Part shown: positions 32,821 through 43,134 of the stretch, in pieces | How positions within the stretch are numbered: the stretch's first letter is position 1 | Layout: each line of letters begins with the position of its first letter | Origin: Globisporangium splendens | Taxonomy: Eukaryota > Oomycota > Peronosporomycetes > Pythiales > Pythiaceae | Direction of reading: 5' to 3' | DNA: 64,000 bases | Assembly (NCBI GenBank): GCA_006386115.1 | Contig: VFIW01000077.1 | Span: 1-64,000, forward strand | Notes under the pieces: generated by a model | Told to the model about the DNA's origin: nothing | What the model saw: only the letters and a program-made list of their open reading frames with translations | Database searches by the model: none | Position numbers and translations under genes: made by a program

Positions 32821-34686
32821 ATGCTGACTGCCAGTGCTCAAATGGATCCGCGCCTTCCACAAGGTCGCGAGCACCACTTGTCAGCCACGGGCGTGCTCAT
32901 GGCGAAGCCATCCGTCCACGACCTCCCGCAGCAGCAACCTTCATTGAAGAAACAGCCAACGCAAGGCATGATGCGACGCCGCCACTCGATCTCCACGACG
33001 GGATTCCTAGCCGCGACCGCCAGCGTCGGCGTTCTCGATGCCAACAGCTGCAGCACAAAGCCAAGAACACACGCGATGAAGACTGGCGGCAAAGTGCTCG
33101 AGACACGGGCATCATCGTCCTCGTCGCTGCTGATGCTGTCCAGTGTACCAACAGCCTCACCAGTGTTTGACAGACCGCGCCATTCGATTGCGTCCATGGC
33201 CACGTCCCGACACGACAGTGCAACGCTTATGGCCAGCGATCAGACCACGATCACCGACATGGTCGCATCACACTCTACGTCTTCGTCTTCGACTGTTGGA
33301 GTTCTCATAAAGCAGCGCCACCATCACCAAAGACACGTCCAGATCCACCACAGCACCAGCAGTGCGCCTCGAAGAGAATTGCCGATCCTGCGATGCCAGT
33401 ACGTCGCGCGCAACGTCCAGGTTCTGGTTGGTACGCGCTGGAAACTGCGCAAATTCGAGACTCGACACATCGTGCTTCACGTGAATGGCACCACGGTGAC
33501 GTCGCCACTGCCCACGCTCACGATCTGGGATAGTGCATCTAAGGATTTGCGGGACGCTGGCGACACCGCCACTGACAGCGATACGAGGACGACGTTCACG
33601 TTGCCACTGACGCTGCAATGCACGCACAATGACAGCCGCCACGAACTCAAACTGAAAAGCACTGGCGACAGCAACGATACCGGCAACAGCGGATTCCGCA
33701 TCAAAGTGCGCTTTGCGACGGCCGCGGATGCGCGCATCTGGTTCCAGGTGCTTCAGGCCACGATGACGCATGCGCGGTGGGTCCATTCCCTGGATGAAGA
33801 CACGTCGTGGCTCTCGAGTGATGCGCGTGTTGTTGTCGCTCATCATGGTCCCACGAACGAGCATTTTGTGATCAAAGTATTGCCTCGAGCGCGCGTCGAT
33901 GACGGCGGCAAACGCACCGAGCTCTTGGTGCTGAAAAAGCTCTACGCAGCCATCGCGAATGCCGGCACCACAGCCACGAACTCCAGCGGACTGGCGTATC
34001 TTCTGGCGTACCGCGTGGTCGAGACCAAGAAAGACGTACGCATCGTGATGCCCAAGTTCCCAGGCACCAACCTGCTCCAGTTCCTTCAGCAGCAGCAATC
34101 AAATCGACGCCATAAATTGAGCGAAGTCGATGCGCAGATCCTGATTAAGAACCTTTGTAGGTCGCTGGCAGCGCTGCACGCGCTCGGGATCGTGCACTGC
34201 GACCTCAAACTGGAGAACATCCTGCTCACGGACGTGTCCAACGCGCGCATCATCGACTTTGGCGGCGCCTTCGACCTCGCGTGGATCACCGACAACTTGG
34301 CCAAGTTTCAGCCTCGACACCGACATCATCGGATGGTCGGCACTCCGGGGTACATTGCGCCCGAGCGGATCCAGAATGTAGATACACCTCCTAGCCCCGC
34401 AGCCGATGTGTTCAGCCTTGGCATCATCCTGTTCCAGTTGCTCACGGGAAGGCAGCCGTTTGCGCGCCACCGCCACGGGTATCGAGGTGCTGGAGGCAGC
34501 AATAGCTCGCGGCATCCACTGCGACTCCAGGACACCATGCGTCTCCATTGGGCGAGCGCCGAACATATCCTGAAGTCACACGGCGTCTCATCTGAAGCCA
34601 CAGACTTGGTGCAGCGCATGGTGGATCCAGACCCCCACACGCGGATTCCAGTGTCCGAGATCCTGCGTCACGCATGGTTTTGCTAA
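32821..34686 (+). CDS. PH-domain-containing protein kinase
   Basis: The single-exon product has 621 residues starting at ATG 32821. The first 180 residues are Ser/His-rich and disordered. A PH-like fold spans about residues 185-320 (RCQYVARNVQVLVGTRWKLR to VRFATAADARIWFQVLQAT). The kinase domain follows: VAIK-type Lys in FVIKVLPRA, catalytic loop IVHCDLKLEN (about residue 458), DFGG (about 479), GTPGYIAPERI, and ADVFSLGIILFQLLTGRQPF. The canonical glycine loop is poorly conserved (VVVAHHGPTNEHF), but Lys, Asp and both metal-binding residues are present, so activity is plausible. HCD in place of HRD occurs in many kinases. It is closest to CAMK/AGC-type Ser/Thr kinases; the substrate is unknown. 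Confidence 0.85.
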   Translation: MLTASAQMDPRLPQGREHHLSATGVLMAKPSVHDLPQQQPSLKKQPTQGMMRRRHSISTTGFLAATASVGVLDANSCSTKPRTHAMKTGGKVLETRASSSSSLLMLSSVPTASPVFDRPRHSIASMATSRHDSATLMASDQTTITDMVASHSTSSSSTVGVLIKQRHHHQRHVQIHHSTSSAPRRELPILRCQYVARNVQVLVGTRWKLRKFETRHIVLHVNGTTVTSPLPTLTIWDSASKDLRDAGDTATDSDTRTTFTLPLTLQCTHNDSRHELKLKSTGDSNDTGNSGFRIKVRFATAADARIWFQVLQATMTHARWVHSLDEDTSWLSSDARVVVAHHGPTNEHFVIKVLPRARVDDGGKRTELLVLKKLYAAIANAGTTATNSSGLAYLLAYRVVETKKDVRIVMPKFPGTNLLQFLQQQQSNRRHKLSEVDAQILIKNLCRSLAALHALGIVHCDLKLENILLTDVSNARIIDFGGAFDLAWITDNLAKFQPRHRHHRMVGTPGYIAPERIQNVDTPPSPAADVFSLGIILFQLLTGRQPFARHRHGYRGAGGSNSSRHPLRLQDTMRLHWASAEHILKSHGVSSEATDLVQRMVDPDPHTRIPVSEILRHAWFC

Positions 34687-34785
34687 CAAGACAGACAACG
34701 AAGTTAGAGAGAATTAGACACAAAAGCGAGTTGTAAGCCATAACGTAAGTAATCTAGACTTTCAAATGCGTCATTTCTATATACA

Positions 34786-36974
34786 TTAGACGACCTGGAC
34801 GCCAGAGAAGTGCACTTCTTTGCTCTCGGCGCGATGCACTTCCGGGACCGTCGCGAAGCCTTTCTCTGACGGCGCACTAAACACTTTACGGTAGTCGACA
34901 GCATCGCGTCCCGACCGCGTCCAGAACTCCTTGAGATTGTGTATCGCAGAGCGGTCAAATGGATTCGAGAGCACGACGTTCTTCGAAGTTCCGAGCCTCG
35001 AAGATGGACCATTCGTTTGCTTGGTCAGGTACGAGTATCGCCGCCAGTTGATCTGCTCGTTCACCGTGAGGTTCGTGAACATGTTGCCGATATGCTGCTT
35101 GGCCATGAGCCCCAGCGCGCCAGTCGCAAGCATGGCCCAGATGAGCACGATGAGCACCATCAGATAGCTACTGATCAGATGCGGGATCTCGATCCACACG
35201 TCCAGTGACGACATGTTGGTACTTGAGACGTCAATGCCGGTACTATTGCTGCTGCTGGCGTCTTCCACGGCGCGTTCGTCATGCATGATTCGGATCTGTT
35301 CGTAGCTGACGATCAACGCGAGCGCAACGTACCCGAGCAGCACGGTCACGTGCAGCAGCAAAAAGACTACAAAGATGCGGTGGTTGCCGTACCCGACGCA
35401 CCGGTTGATCCACGTGCAGTGGTGGTCGAGTCTCGCAATGCACACGCCGCATTTGTTGCAGTGCTTGGACCGTATAGGCTTCAGCACGAGGCACGTGCGG
35501 CAGTGCGTCACAGGATCCAGCGGAATCCCTCGCGCCGCGTCCTTGAGCAGCCCGTTAATGTCGTCGTGAAAGGATGTGATCGTGCCTGGGTCCGACGGGT
35601 GAAACACCGCCAGCCGCAGCCAGATCGAGAGCATGATCACGTGGAACACGCCGAGGATGATGAGGAAGGTCTGGTACTTGTCTGCGATCGTCGCGTAATC
35701 TTCGGCCACCCACACGACAATGTAGAACATCGTGAAGAACATCACCCACGCGAGCCAGATGCCCATAGGCGCCTCCGGCTGCGGGTTCTTCACCAAAAAC
35801 CTGATCTTCTTCAGTGGGGAGCACGAGGTCTTCTTGCTGCCAGCACTGGTGCCAGCACGCGTCTCGACGAGCGAGACGTTGGGCGCCACAACGACGTCGC
35901 GTTTCGATGGATGCACATTCTCCAGGTTCTTGGTCGCACCTCCATGGCTATGTCCGCCATGTCCCTTGCCATGTCCCCTGAAGCCCGCGAACGATTTCGT
36001 GAGCGCGAACACGATGAGCGGCAAACTGAGCCACCACGGGAAAATGTGACTCGTGGCGAGGATCTTGAACATCATCAGCGCGTAAAAAATTGCGTAGCCC
36101 ACGCGGGTCTGTCGGAACGAACTCGGCGACTAGATAATATAGGTAGACACGACAAGCGCGAAGTCAGTAAGAGGAATGGTAGTACGGGGTAGAACGAAGT
36201 AGAACAAGGCAGAACGGTGCACACCTCGTTGGCGCTTTTCTCGCCCGAGAGGTAATCGATCATCCACGGCACGTTCTTGGACTGCGCAATGTCGAGACAC
36301 GTCGTACCCTCAGCGTCCACTCTGTTCGCATTGTACCCGCGCTTCAGCAGATACTGCACGATCGCCTTGTGCTCTACAAGATACGCATGAGAGTCATTTG
36401 GAGCCTCATTACATATAATCCCTCATCCACACACAAACGCGTTACCGTTGGCACAGGCGTAGTGGAGCACGTCATCCTCGTTCGCGCACAGACCACCAAA
36501 GAACGCCAGCGGCGTGCCCTCGGGCGAGATGCGCTTCTCGTACTCGAGCAGGTAGTGGAGCACCCAGAGGTGGCCCTGGGACGCCGCGTGGTGCGCCGCC
36601 GTGTTGCCCTGCGCGTCCTTGGCGAGTACCGACGCTCTCCCGACGGTCAGCAGCGCGTCGACGATGCGCAGGTTTCCCGCGTGCGCGGCGCGGATGAGCG
36701 GTGTCTCCTTGGCGGCGTTCCGTGCGTCGATGAGCGCGTCACCGCGGCCACTCGCGTGCATCTGCTGCAGCAGGAAGTGGAGCGTGTCGGGCGAGTCCAC
36801 GGCCGACGCCGCCGCGTGGTGCAGGAGCCCGTTGCCGTCGGCGTCCGCCACCACGAGCAGGTCCGGCGGCTGCGGCTGCACAGCCATAGCCATTCCCCAG
36901 AGCAGCACCACGAGCGGGAAGTCGCCGTTGGCCGCCGCGTGCAGCGCATTCTGCCCGTCGTACTGCACGTCCAT
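34786..36974 (-). CDS. Ankyrin-repeat DHHC palmitoyltransferase
   Basis: Exons 36974-36446, 36373-36225 and 36108-34786 (introns 72 and 116 nt) join to 666 residues. The N-terminal half has ankyrin units (GQNALHAAANGDFPLVVLL; NGLLHHAAASAVDSPDTLHF; ETPLIRAAHAGNLRIVDAL; NTAAHHAASQGHLWVLHYL; DVLHYACANG; TTCLDIAQSKN). Transmembrane pairs then flank the cysteine-rich catalytic domain CRTCLVLKPIRSKHCNKCG ... RLDHHCTWINRCVGYGNHR, with the active DHHC intact. TTxE is not obvious. This is the ZDHHC13/17 (HIP14) and yeast Akr1 architecture: protein S-palmitoylation at Golgi or endomembranes with substrate capture by ankyrin repeats. The upstream region carries several GGTTACG motifs. Confidence 0.92.
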
Positions 36975-37404
36975 TGCTCTCTGGCGCGAAGCAAAGAAGG
37001 GAAAATGTGTAAATGTGCAAATGACATGGAGGGGTTACGTTGCTTGTTGATGTTGGTTGTTGGGTATTTCTTGGGTTTTGTATGCGTGGGTACGAGGATG
37101 GACATGGGTTACGGACATGGGTTACGGACATGATGCAGGTCTTGCAGAGTGGATTTTTCTGAGGACGGAGCCATTTTGGATGGGTGGTTACGCAAACCAT
37201 AACGGTTGGGATGTGAAGAGAGTGCAGGTTACGATTCGTGCACGAAAAGATTGATGTGTCACACACGCATTAAATCTCGCAGGCAAACGAATTTGCAGTA
37301 ATATTGAAATGACAACAGTACTTTATTGATCACACTTCAACTGTTACAATTATTGTTGTTGCTTGACACACGACGATTCGACTTGCAGCACATTTACGGC
37401 GCTT
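36975..37404. promoter_or_regulatory. Promoter region with repeated GGTTACG words
   Basis: This 430-bp stretch lies upstream of the ankyrin-DHHC gene. It contains GGTTACG-type words at about 37034, 37107, 37119, 37186 and 37227, including the tandem GACATGGGTTACG pair (about 37100-37130). That density is unusual against the rest of the window. Confidence 0.5.
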
Positions 37405-38091
37405 TTAGTACGAATAGTAGCTGTTGCGGCCGCCGTAGTAGTCCTTGCCGTAGCTGTCGTAGTCGCCATAGCCTCTGTAGTTGCCATAGCCTCCATACTT
37501 CTTACCGTAGCTCCCGTAGTCGTCGTAGGTCCCGTAGTCTTCGTAGCTCCCGTAGTCGTCGTAGCTCTTGCAGTGGCCATGGTGCTTCTTCATCTCCTTT
37601 CCGTAGCCGTGGTCATAGTCGTAGTCCGACCCGAAGTAGTCGTTGCCATAGCGGCTGTTGTAGTTGCTCACACCACCGTATCCACCATAGCCATCATACC
37701 CACCGTAGTAGTTGTAGTCGTTGTAATCTCACCCACCATCTTGACAACGACGTCATGCATTGGTTTATGCGAAGTTCGGAAGACCCAAGGTCATTGGACA
37801 ACACAAGGCAGCCTCACATAGGACCAAGAGAACATGCCATCCTGGTCAAAGATTATTTAGCACTTAGAAGTGATCTATTGCAATCCGAGCTATAGACACA
37901 TTTACACTCCAATATGAAATTCGCAATGAAGATTAGGTAGGAGAATGGATATTGTAGGTCACGACGATGAACCTAAATATACCTCACCTTGTAAAGATAA
38001 AGGTGTAGTCGTTGTAGCCATAGCCTTGAGCCGTTGAAACCAACGCGGACGAGGCTACGACAGCGAGAAGAGCGGAGGTTTTGGCAAACAT
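37405..38091 (-). pseudogene. GYG-family gene split by an insertion
   Basis: The ATG at 38091 starts the family signal peptide (MFAKTSALLAVVASSALVS), then AQGYGYNDY. Here the frame enters foreign sequence and stops at TGA after FIFTR. From 37725 downward the family pattern resumes in the same register (YNDYNYYGGYDGYGG) and runs to YYSY and a stop at 37405. Simply removing 291 bp (insert plus one repeat copy) would make the frame continuous, so the insert is the only obvious lesion. Splicing the insert out was tested at one strong donor (AAG|GTGAGG) with two nearby acceptors, and neither keeps frame. The core promoter ACTCACTTTCCAATTCG remains at 38157-38173. Confidence 0.85.
37726..38003. mobile_element. 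278-bp insertion flanked by 13-bp direct repeat
   Basis: TGTAGTCGTTGTA occurs at 37713-37725 and again at 38004-38016 on either side of this AT-richer, non-coding segment. Intact family members have this word only once at this point, so the second copy is best read as a target-site duplication. I found no convincing terminal inverted repeats or coding capacity. It could be a short non-autonomous element such as a SINE, a MITE with decayed ends, or a retroposed fragment. Confidence 0.6.
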
Positions 38092-39354
38092 GGTACTGGA
38101 GACAGCGAGGAAGGTCTTGAGGGAGAAGTTGTCGAGTTGAGCTGTTGAGCAGATTGCGAATTGGAAAGTGAGTGCTGTCAGCATGCTCCGAGTGCTCGAT
38201 AGGCACGGATTCTTCGCGCTCGCTGTGATCGAGAGCCCGGTGGTTTTTCGACTCCATCGACCACCTTTCAGAGTCTCGTTTCTCTTCGCAAGAGAACACT
38301 GAGTCGTCCCTCTGCTTCATATTGCCAAGTCATATCGAAGTATTTCAGTCATTTGCAAGAGAGTAAAGGCGACACTGGGCGAGCTGACCGCGTATGTGAA
38401 ATTCACCGCTGAGCGAACTGCCTCTCCCCGCGAAGCTAACGCACCAAGTTGAAGTTTGGTGAATGTGCGACGGTGTTCTTTGCCTGATGCAAACTAAAGC
38501 ACTGTCCTGCTGCTCTCCAAGTCAATCAATCACGACTGACAGAATGCAACGAGGCATGACAAACTGCCTCAACTTTCTGTGCTGAAAAAGAGTCTTTGAT
38601 GCGCACTGTTCTGTTCTGTTCTGTAGAACATGTAAACGAATCCAAAGTCTCAGCAACGGATGCAACATGGAGCCCTTGGAGATTCATGCACACTCACTTT
38701 TGCACCGTTTTCTTTCTTTATCATATGGCATCAAAAGTAAATAGGCTCCTATCTTCTCAGCACCTAGTGTACTTGCATAATCAAACATAAACTTGATAAT
38801 GAGTACGTCTGATAAAAAGGGCTTCGAATCAAAGTCTCAGCAATTGATATGGACAGTTCACTGAGCCTGTCGCGCATACTCAGATCAAATGTGGACCGAG
38901 TGAACATCCTCTTTCGCTTCACACTAGCAAAAACAAAAACAAAAACAAAGAGGTTCACTCATCATCTTGAATTTGGTCATACTCAGCTTCACCATAGATA
39001 ACGTGAACCTACTATAAAGAGGTTTCGAATGCAATGTGAGACTTTCTCCGTGTCACGTCTGATTCGTTGCACACAGTTGTCGCATTCGCGTGCACCATAA
39101 TCTGTTACTTTTGGAGATGCTCCCAGTGCCGTTCTGACTAAAAAGAATGCCCACTCTGTCGCTGCATAACGCTGCGTGCTTATGAATCTCGGGGCGCGAC
39201 GTGACACACACACACACGATAGAGTAGCACCAGCGCAGGAAAGACAGAGCGGCAGCTTCCCGCAGCAATTCCCTTCCGTTTGATCCGCGAGGAACCTTCG
39301 GGAGCGCACCGTCGGGATGGCGCGTTCCTTTCATTCTCCAATTCGCCATTCGCC
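38092..39354. other. Divergent intergenic region
   Basis: It contains the upstream sequence of the split GYG gene and of the third phosphatase. Short simple repeats are visible: TTCTG units near 38610 and CAAAAA units near 38931-38950. No gene was recognised. Confidence 0.45.
39330..39346 (+). promoter_or_regulatory. Inr/FPR-like core promoter of phosphatase
   Basis: TTCATTCTCCAATTCGC matches the initiator YCAYTYY and most of the flanking MAWTTTNYY. It lies very close to the ATG at 39355, implying an unusually short leader if used. Confidence 0.5.
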
Positions 39355-40962
39355 ATGCGCTTCAGCTTCATCACCAAGTGGCCGCTCGCGCTCGCGGCTC
39401 TGACCGCGCTCTCTGGACATTCGGCTGCTGTGTTGGCCGCCGACGCCAATGCCACCCCGTCAGCCCTTGAGGACTCGTCCATGGTGCTCGCTGACGGCGT
39501 GGACGACAGCGCGTGCGTGTTCAAGCTCAGCGCGTTCTCGTGCGTGCCGGCGGCGTACTGCTCGTACCAGTACAAGTTCGGCGACCTGACACTGGACCAG
39601 TCCTGCCGCCTCGTGGCCGACAAGGTTGGCCGCCTGCCGCAGCAGTTGCACTTGGCGTTCGCCGGTACCCCCACGGGCACAGGCATGACGATCTCCTGGA
39701 CCACGTACACTCAAGTGGACGACCCGCACGTGTGGGTCGGCGCCTCGGCCGATGCGCTCGCACTGGACACGACGTCCACGGTCGAAGTGCGCACGTACTA
39801 CCAGGAGGGCAAGTACTCGCTCTACTCGTACCACGCGACGGTCACAGGCTTGAAGCCGTTCTCCAAGTACTTTTACAAGGTCGGCTCGCTGTCGCAGTCG
39901 GAGTTCCAGAGCCAGCCGAACGCGTTCACGACGGCGCGTCCTGCCAACTCGAACGAGACGTTCGAGATCGCGGTCTACGGCGACCTCGGCGCCGACCCGA
40001 ACGCCAACGACACGATCACGTACGTGCGCGCCAACCTCGTGAACGAGGTCGACTTCGTGTACCACGTTGGCGACGTCTCGTACGCCGACAACGCGTTCCT
40101 GTCGGCGTCCGAGTTCTTCGGCTTCTTCTACGAAGAGACGTACAACCGCTGGATGAACTCGCTCACGCCCGTGATGAAGCAGCTGCCGTACATGGTGCTC
40201 GTGGGCAACCACGAGGCCGAGTGCCACTCGCCTGCATGCATCATCTCGAGCACCAAGCGCGCTAGTCTGGGCTTCTACAACGCGTACAACGCGCGGTTCA
40301 AGATGCCGTCGGCGGAAAGCGGCGGTGTCAAGAACATGTGGTACTCGTTCGAGTACGGTCCGATCCATTTCACGTCCATCTCGTCCGAGACAGACTACAC
40401 TGACGCGCCGTCGAACTCGTTCATCGGCCAAAAGTACGGCGGCTACGGCGACCAGCTCACGTGGCTCGAGGCTGATCTGAAGGCCGCCAACGCGAACCGC
40501 GCCAACGTGCCGTGGCTCATCGTCGGCATGCATCGCGCCATGTACACACTCGACAAGTGCGACGCGAACGGCGTGCCCACGGACGAGGCGCTGCCTGTGC
40601 AGCAGGCATTCGAGGAGCTCTTCATCAAGTACAACGTCGACATCGTCGTCGCTGGTCACGTGCACTCGTACGAGCGCCACTTGCCGATCGCCCGTACCAA
40701 GCCGGTGTTCGACGGTGTCTCGGCGGACAAGAAGACGTACACGAACCCAAAGGCTCCCGTGTACATCACGAGCGGCGCCGCCGGCAACAGCGAGGGCCAC
40801 GAGAACTTCAAGGTGAGCAACATCCCCTGGAATGTCGTGACGGACACGGCGGACTACGGCATCTCGAAGCTCAAGGTGGTGAACCGCACGGCGCTCACGT
40901 GGAACTTCATCGTGTCCAAGACTGGCGCCGTCGTGGACGAGTTCACGATTGTCAAGCAGTAA
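39355..40962 (+). CDS. Secreted purple acid phosphatase, second intact copy
   Basis: The single exon encodes 535 residues. The ATG at 39355 gives a signal peptide (MRFSFITKWPLALAALTALS, cleaved near AVLAADANA). The layout equals that of the copy at 4064: a Cys-containing N-terminal segment (ACVFKLSAFSCVPAAYCSYQ), a fibronectin-like domain and a catalytic domain with GDLGAD, GDVSYADN, GNHEAE, VGMHRA and GHVHSYER, all metal ligands present. Codon use is strongly GC-ending, more than in the first copy, suggesting higher expression or stronger selection. It lies on the opposite strand about 35 kb from its paralogue. The probable role is phosphate scavenging outside the cell. Confidence 0.94.
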   Translation: MRFSFITKWPLALAALTALSGHSAAVLAADANATPSALEDSSMVLADGVDDSACVFKLSAFSCVPAAYCSYQYKFGDLTLDQSCRLVADKVGRLPQQLHLAFAGTPTGTGMTISWTTYTQVDDPHVWVGASADALALDTTSTVEVRTYYQEGKYSLYSYHATVTGLKPFSKYFYKVGSLSQSEFQSQPNAFTTARPANSNETFEIAVYGDLGADPNANDTITYVRANLVNEVDFVYHVGDVSYADNAFLSASEFFGFFYEETYNRWMNSLTPVMKQLPYMVLVGNHEAECHSPACIISSTKRASLGFYNAYNARFKMPSAESGGVKNMWYSFEYGPIHFTSISSETDYTDAPSNSFIGQKYGGYGDQLTWLEADLKAANANRANVPWLIVGMHRAMYTLDKCDANGVPTDEALPVQQAFEELFIKYNVDIVVAGHVHSYERHLPIARTKPVFDGVSADKKTYTNPKAPVYITSGAAGNSEGHENFKVSNIPWNVVTDTADYGISKLKVVNRTALTWNFIVSKTGAVVDEFTIVKQ

Positions 40963-43134
40963 AAAGGTAGCTAAGTAGCCTAGGGATTTGGTGTCCGCAG
41001 GAAGGGTATCACATGAGGAGGCAGCCAAGTGGTATAGTGGCTGGTTTACTCGCCTGTCACGCGGACGGTGGTGTCAGCACCAATACAAGTACCAAAAAAG
41101 TGCCAATGGATGGTACAGCATCAGTCAAGTGTCAGCATCAGTGTTAGTCTCTTGCACTCAGTTCTTTCTGTATTTTCTTTTCCGATTACAACGCAGAGAG
41201 CACGTCGCGATATCGCTTGCGGTCGACGATGAGCTCATGATCACCAAGAAGCAGTAGACAAGTAAATGTCCTATGGAATTGGTATCTGCCACAAGGTACT
41301 GAAGTATCACATAAAGTAGCCTGCGGATGGAATCAGTGCCGCGTGAGTATCAAACCAGGTTGGTATCAGTATCACGCAACAGTGCACAAGCATTCGTATT
41401 GGTATCGAACTCAAGTATTGCCCAAAGTACCAAAGCCAAAGTAAACTGTGGATGTGTCAACCACAAGTACCAACCTGCCACGAAGTATTGATATTTCCTT
41501 TGTCCATCCGTCACTCTCAATCTCGCTCGCTCGCTTGCTATCTTTTTCTCTGCGATTTGCATTCAAGCAACACGCCACGATGGACATTGTACACACACTC
41601 ACATTTGATACTGCACTTCTACCGTCGTAAACCAACGGCCGAGAGAGAAAAGAAAAGCGCTAGTCGTGTTTGGACAGGTTCATTCAACAAGGTACCGCAT
41701 GACATGTTTGCTGCTATTGCGCTACCTTTATTTGTGTGGCTCGTAATCAACGAAGCCACAGTCAGTACTCGTAGCTCTGACTCATGCACTCGCTGACGTA
41801 CTCGTTATGCCTGCTCGTTCACAGAGCCACAGTGCAACGCAACGAAGTTTCTCTCTCTTTGCGATTTGCAGCTCCTCCTCCCTCCCCAACGCGCCACGAT
41901 TGCTGAATTGGACAGTACACGTGCATATCCGCTTGGGGATCCTGCTGTATACGAATGGCACTGGTGCTGCGCTGGGGAGGCTTCATGGCTGTCTGTCCAC
42001 ATGAGATCAACACAAGTGGACTGCGACACGGAGACACCGGACAATTGTATCCCTCTGTTGAATAACCTGTCCAAAGTGCTTCTTAGTGTATCAAATTGGC
42101 ACCAATGAGCTTTAATGTTTATTTTGTTTGCTTGTATTCTATTCAATCGCACGTGTCTCATTTGTTAAACGGATCGCTATACAGAGGTATCGATGAACAG
42201 TCCAGTGAAGTTTCTCTTTATTTTTTTCCAAAAGAAGTGGTTGTCTGGATCCTGCAAAAAAATAGAAGCAAATCGACTAAAAAATGGTGTGCTGGATCTT
42301 GATCCTGAGCATAAAATCAGAGAGCTCTTCACTAGTTTGCGGGAGAGAGGGGTGAAGCGTGTGTGACCTTTTCAACGGCAGTTGCCTCATATAAAACTAA
42401 AGGAGCCACCAGACACCAATGCGCCAATATTCGCAATTGAAGCTACGGTCGCTGACTCGCAGAGCCATCCCACAGCCGTCACGCTGCTTGTTTGGGGCTC
42501 TTGCGAATACTATTGCGGAAGGCGTCGACGCGTCGTATTACTAGAGACAGCGCATCCCAAATGCACCACATCCATGCATACAAAAGCACACACAACAAGT
42601 GTACATATTGCATGTCCATATGCAGATGGAAAGACACGCACGAAGAGTCAGCCGCAGCACGCTCTTTCGCTCCTGACGCACGAGGAAACACGAGGAGCGC
42701 TCTCATCCCTGGCTTTAAGAACGCATATATTTCTGATTGCAAACCATTGCTGTTTATTATACCGGGCTTTAAGATGAGTGATGACTCTATTCCAAAGGAG
42801 CGGCACCGCTGTTCGTTGTTTTACATGCGCCTGTTTGCTCTGTTTTGTGCTTTTGTTTTTGTCTGACAAAGACATGAGCTAAAAGCGTCATTTCAGCCAA
42901 TGAAGTCTCCATATATCATGAAAGTATCGCTTGATTCGCTGTAAACACGACATTCTTTTATTTTCCATCCAATAAGATGGCATGGGTTGTTTCAATTGGC
43001 CCTCGTCCGACCCGTCGAAATTGAATGGCAAAAGTGGCGTCATTATCCAATTTGCCACGCAGAGCACAAGCGACACCTGCGGCACTTGAAGACGACGACG
43101 ACGACGGAGAAGAAGAAGACGGAAGAAGAAGAAA
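40963..43134. other. Long intergenic region with repeat-like sequence
   Basis: About 2.2 kb hold no supported gene. The first 500 bp show many variants of GTATCAC and AGTACCAA words and a tRNA-Asp-like stretch (41019-41091), suggesting old short repeats. The rest includes open frames on both strands without motifs. The upstream region of the histidine phosphatase is at the right end. Confidence 0.45.
41019..41091 (+). repeat. tRNA-Asp-like sequence, probably SINE head or tRNA pseudogene
   Basis: GTATAGTGG, a 10-nt stretch, and CGCCTGTCACGCGG match the D arm (A box) and GUC anticodon arm of eukaryotic tRNA-Asp. The acceptor stem cannot be paired, the top anticodon-stem pair is mismatched and the T arm lacks GGTTCGA (it reads GGTGTCAGC). 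It is therefore not a working tRNA; a tRNA-derived SINE or a dead tRNA gene explains it. Confidence 0.5.

Noticed and set aside
32307..33170. 287-residue frame running from the CT microsatellite into the kinase gene
   Set aside because: It is in another frame from the kinase, low in motif content and pyrimidine-driven. The kinase frame has clear catalytic motifs.
37726..38003. Insertion as an ordinary intron of the GYG gene
   Set aside because: No other family member has an intron, the strong internal donor tested does not pair in frame with two nearby acceptors, and a 13-bp direct repeat flanks it.
39460..41028. 522-residue frame antisense to the third phosphatase
   Set aside because: It is a shadow of very GC-biased third positions; no domain was seen and the sense strand encodes an intact enzyme.
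41019..41091. Functional tRNA-Asp gene
   Set aside because: Acceptor stem and T arm do not fold and the B box is missing; kept only as a repeat or pseudogene.
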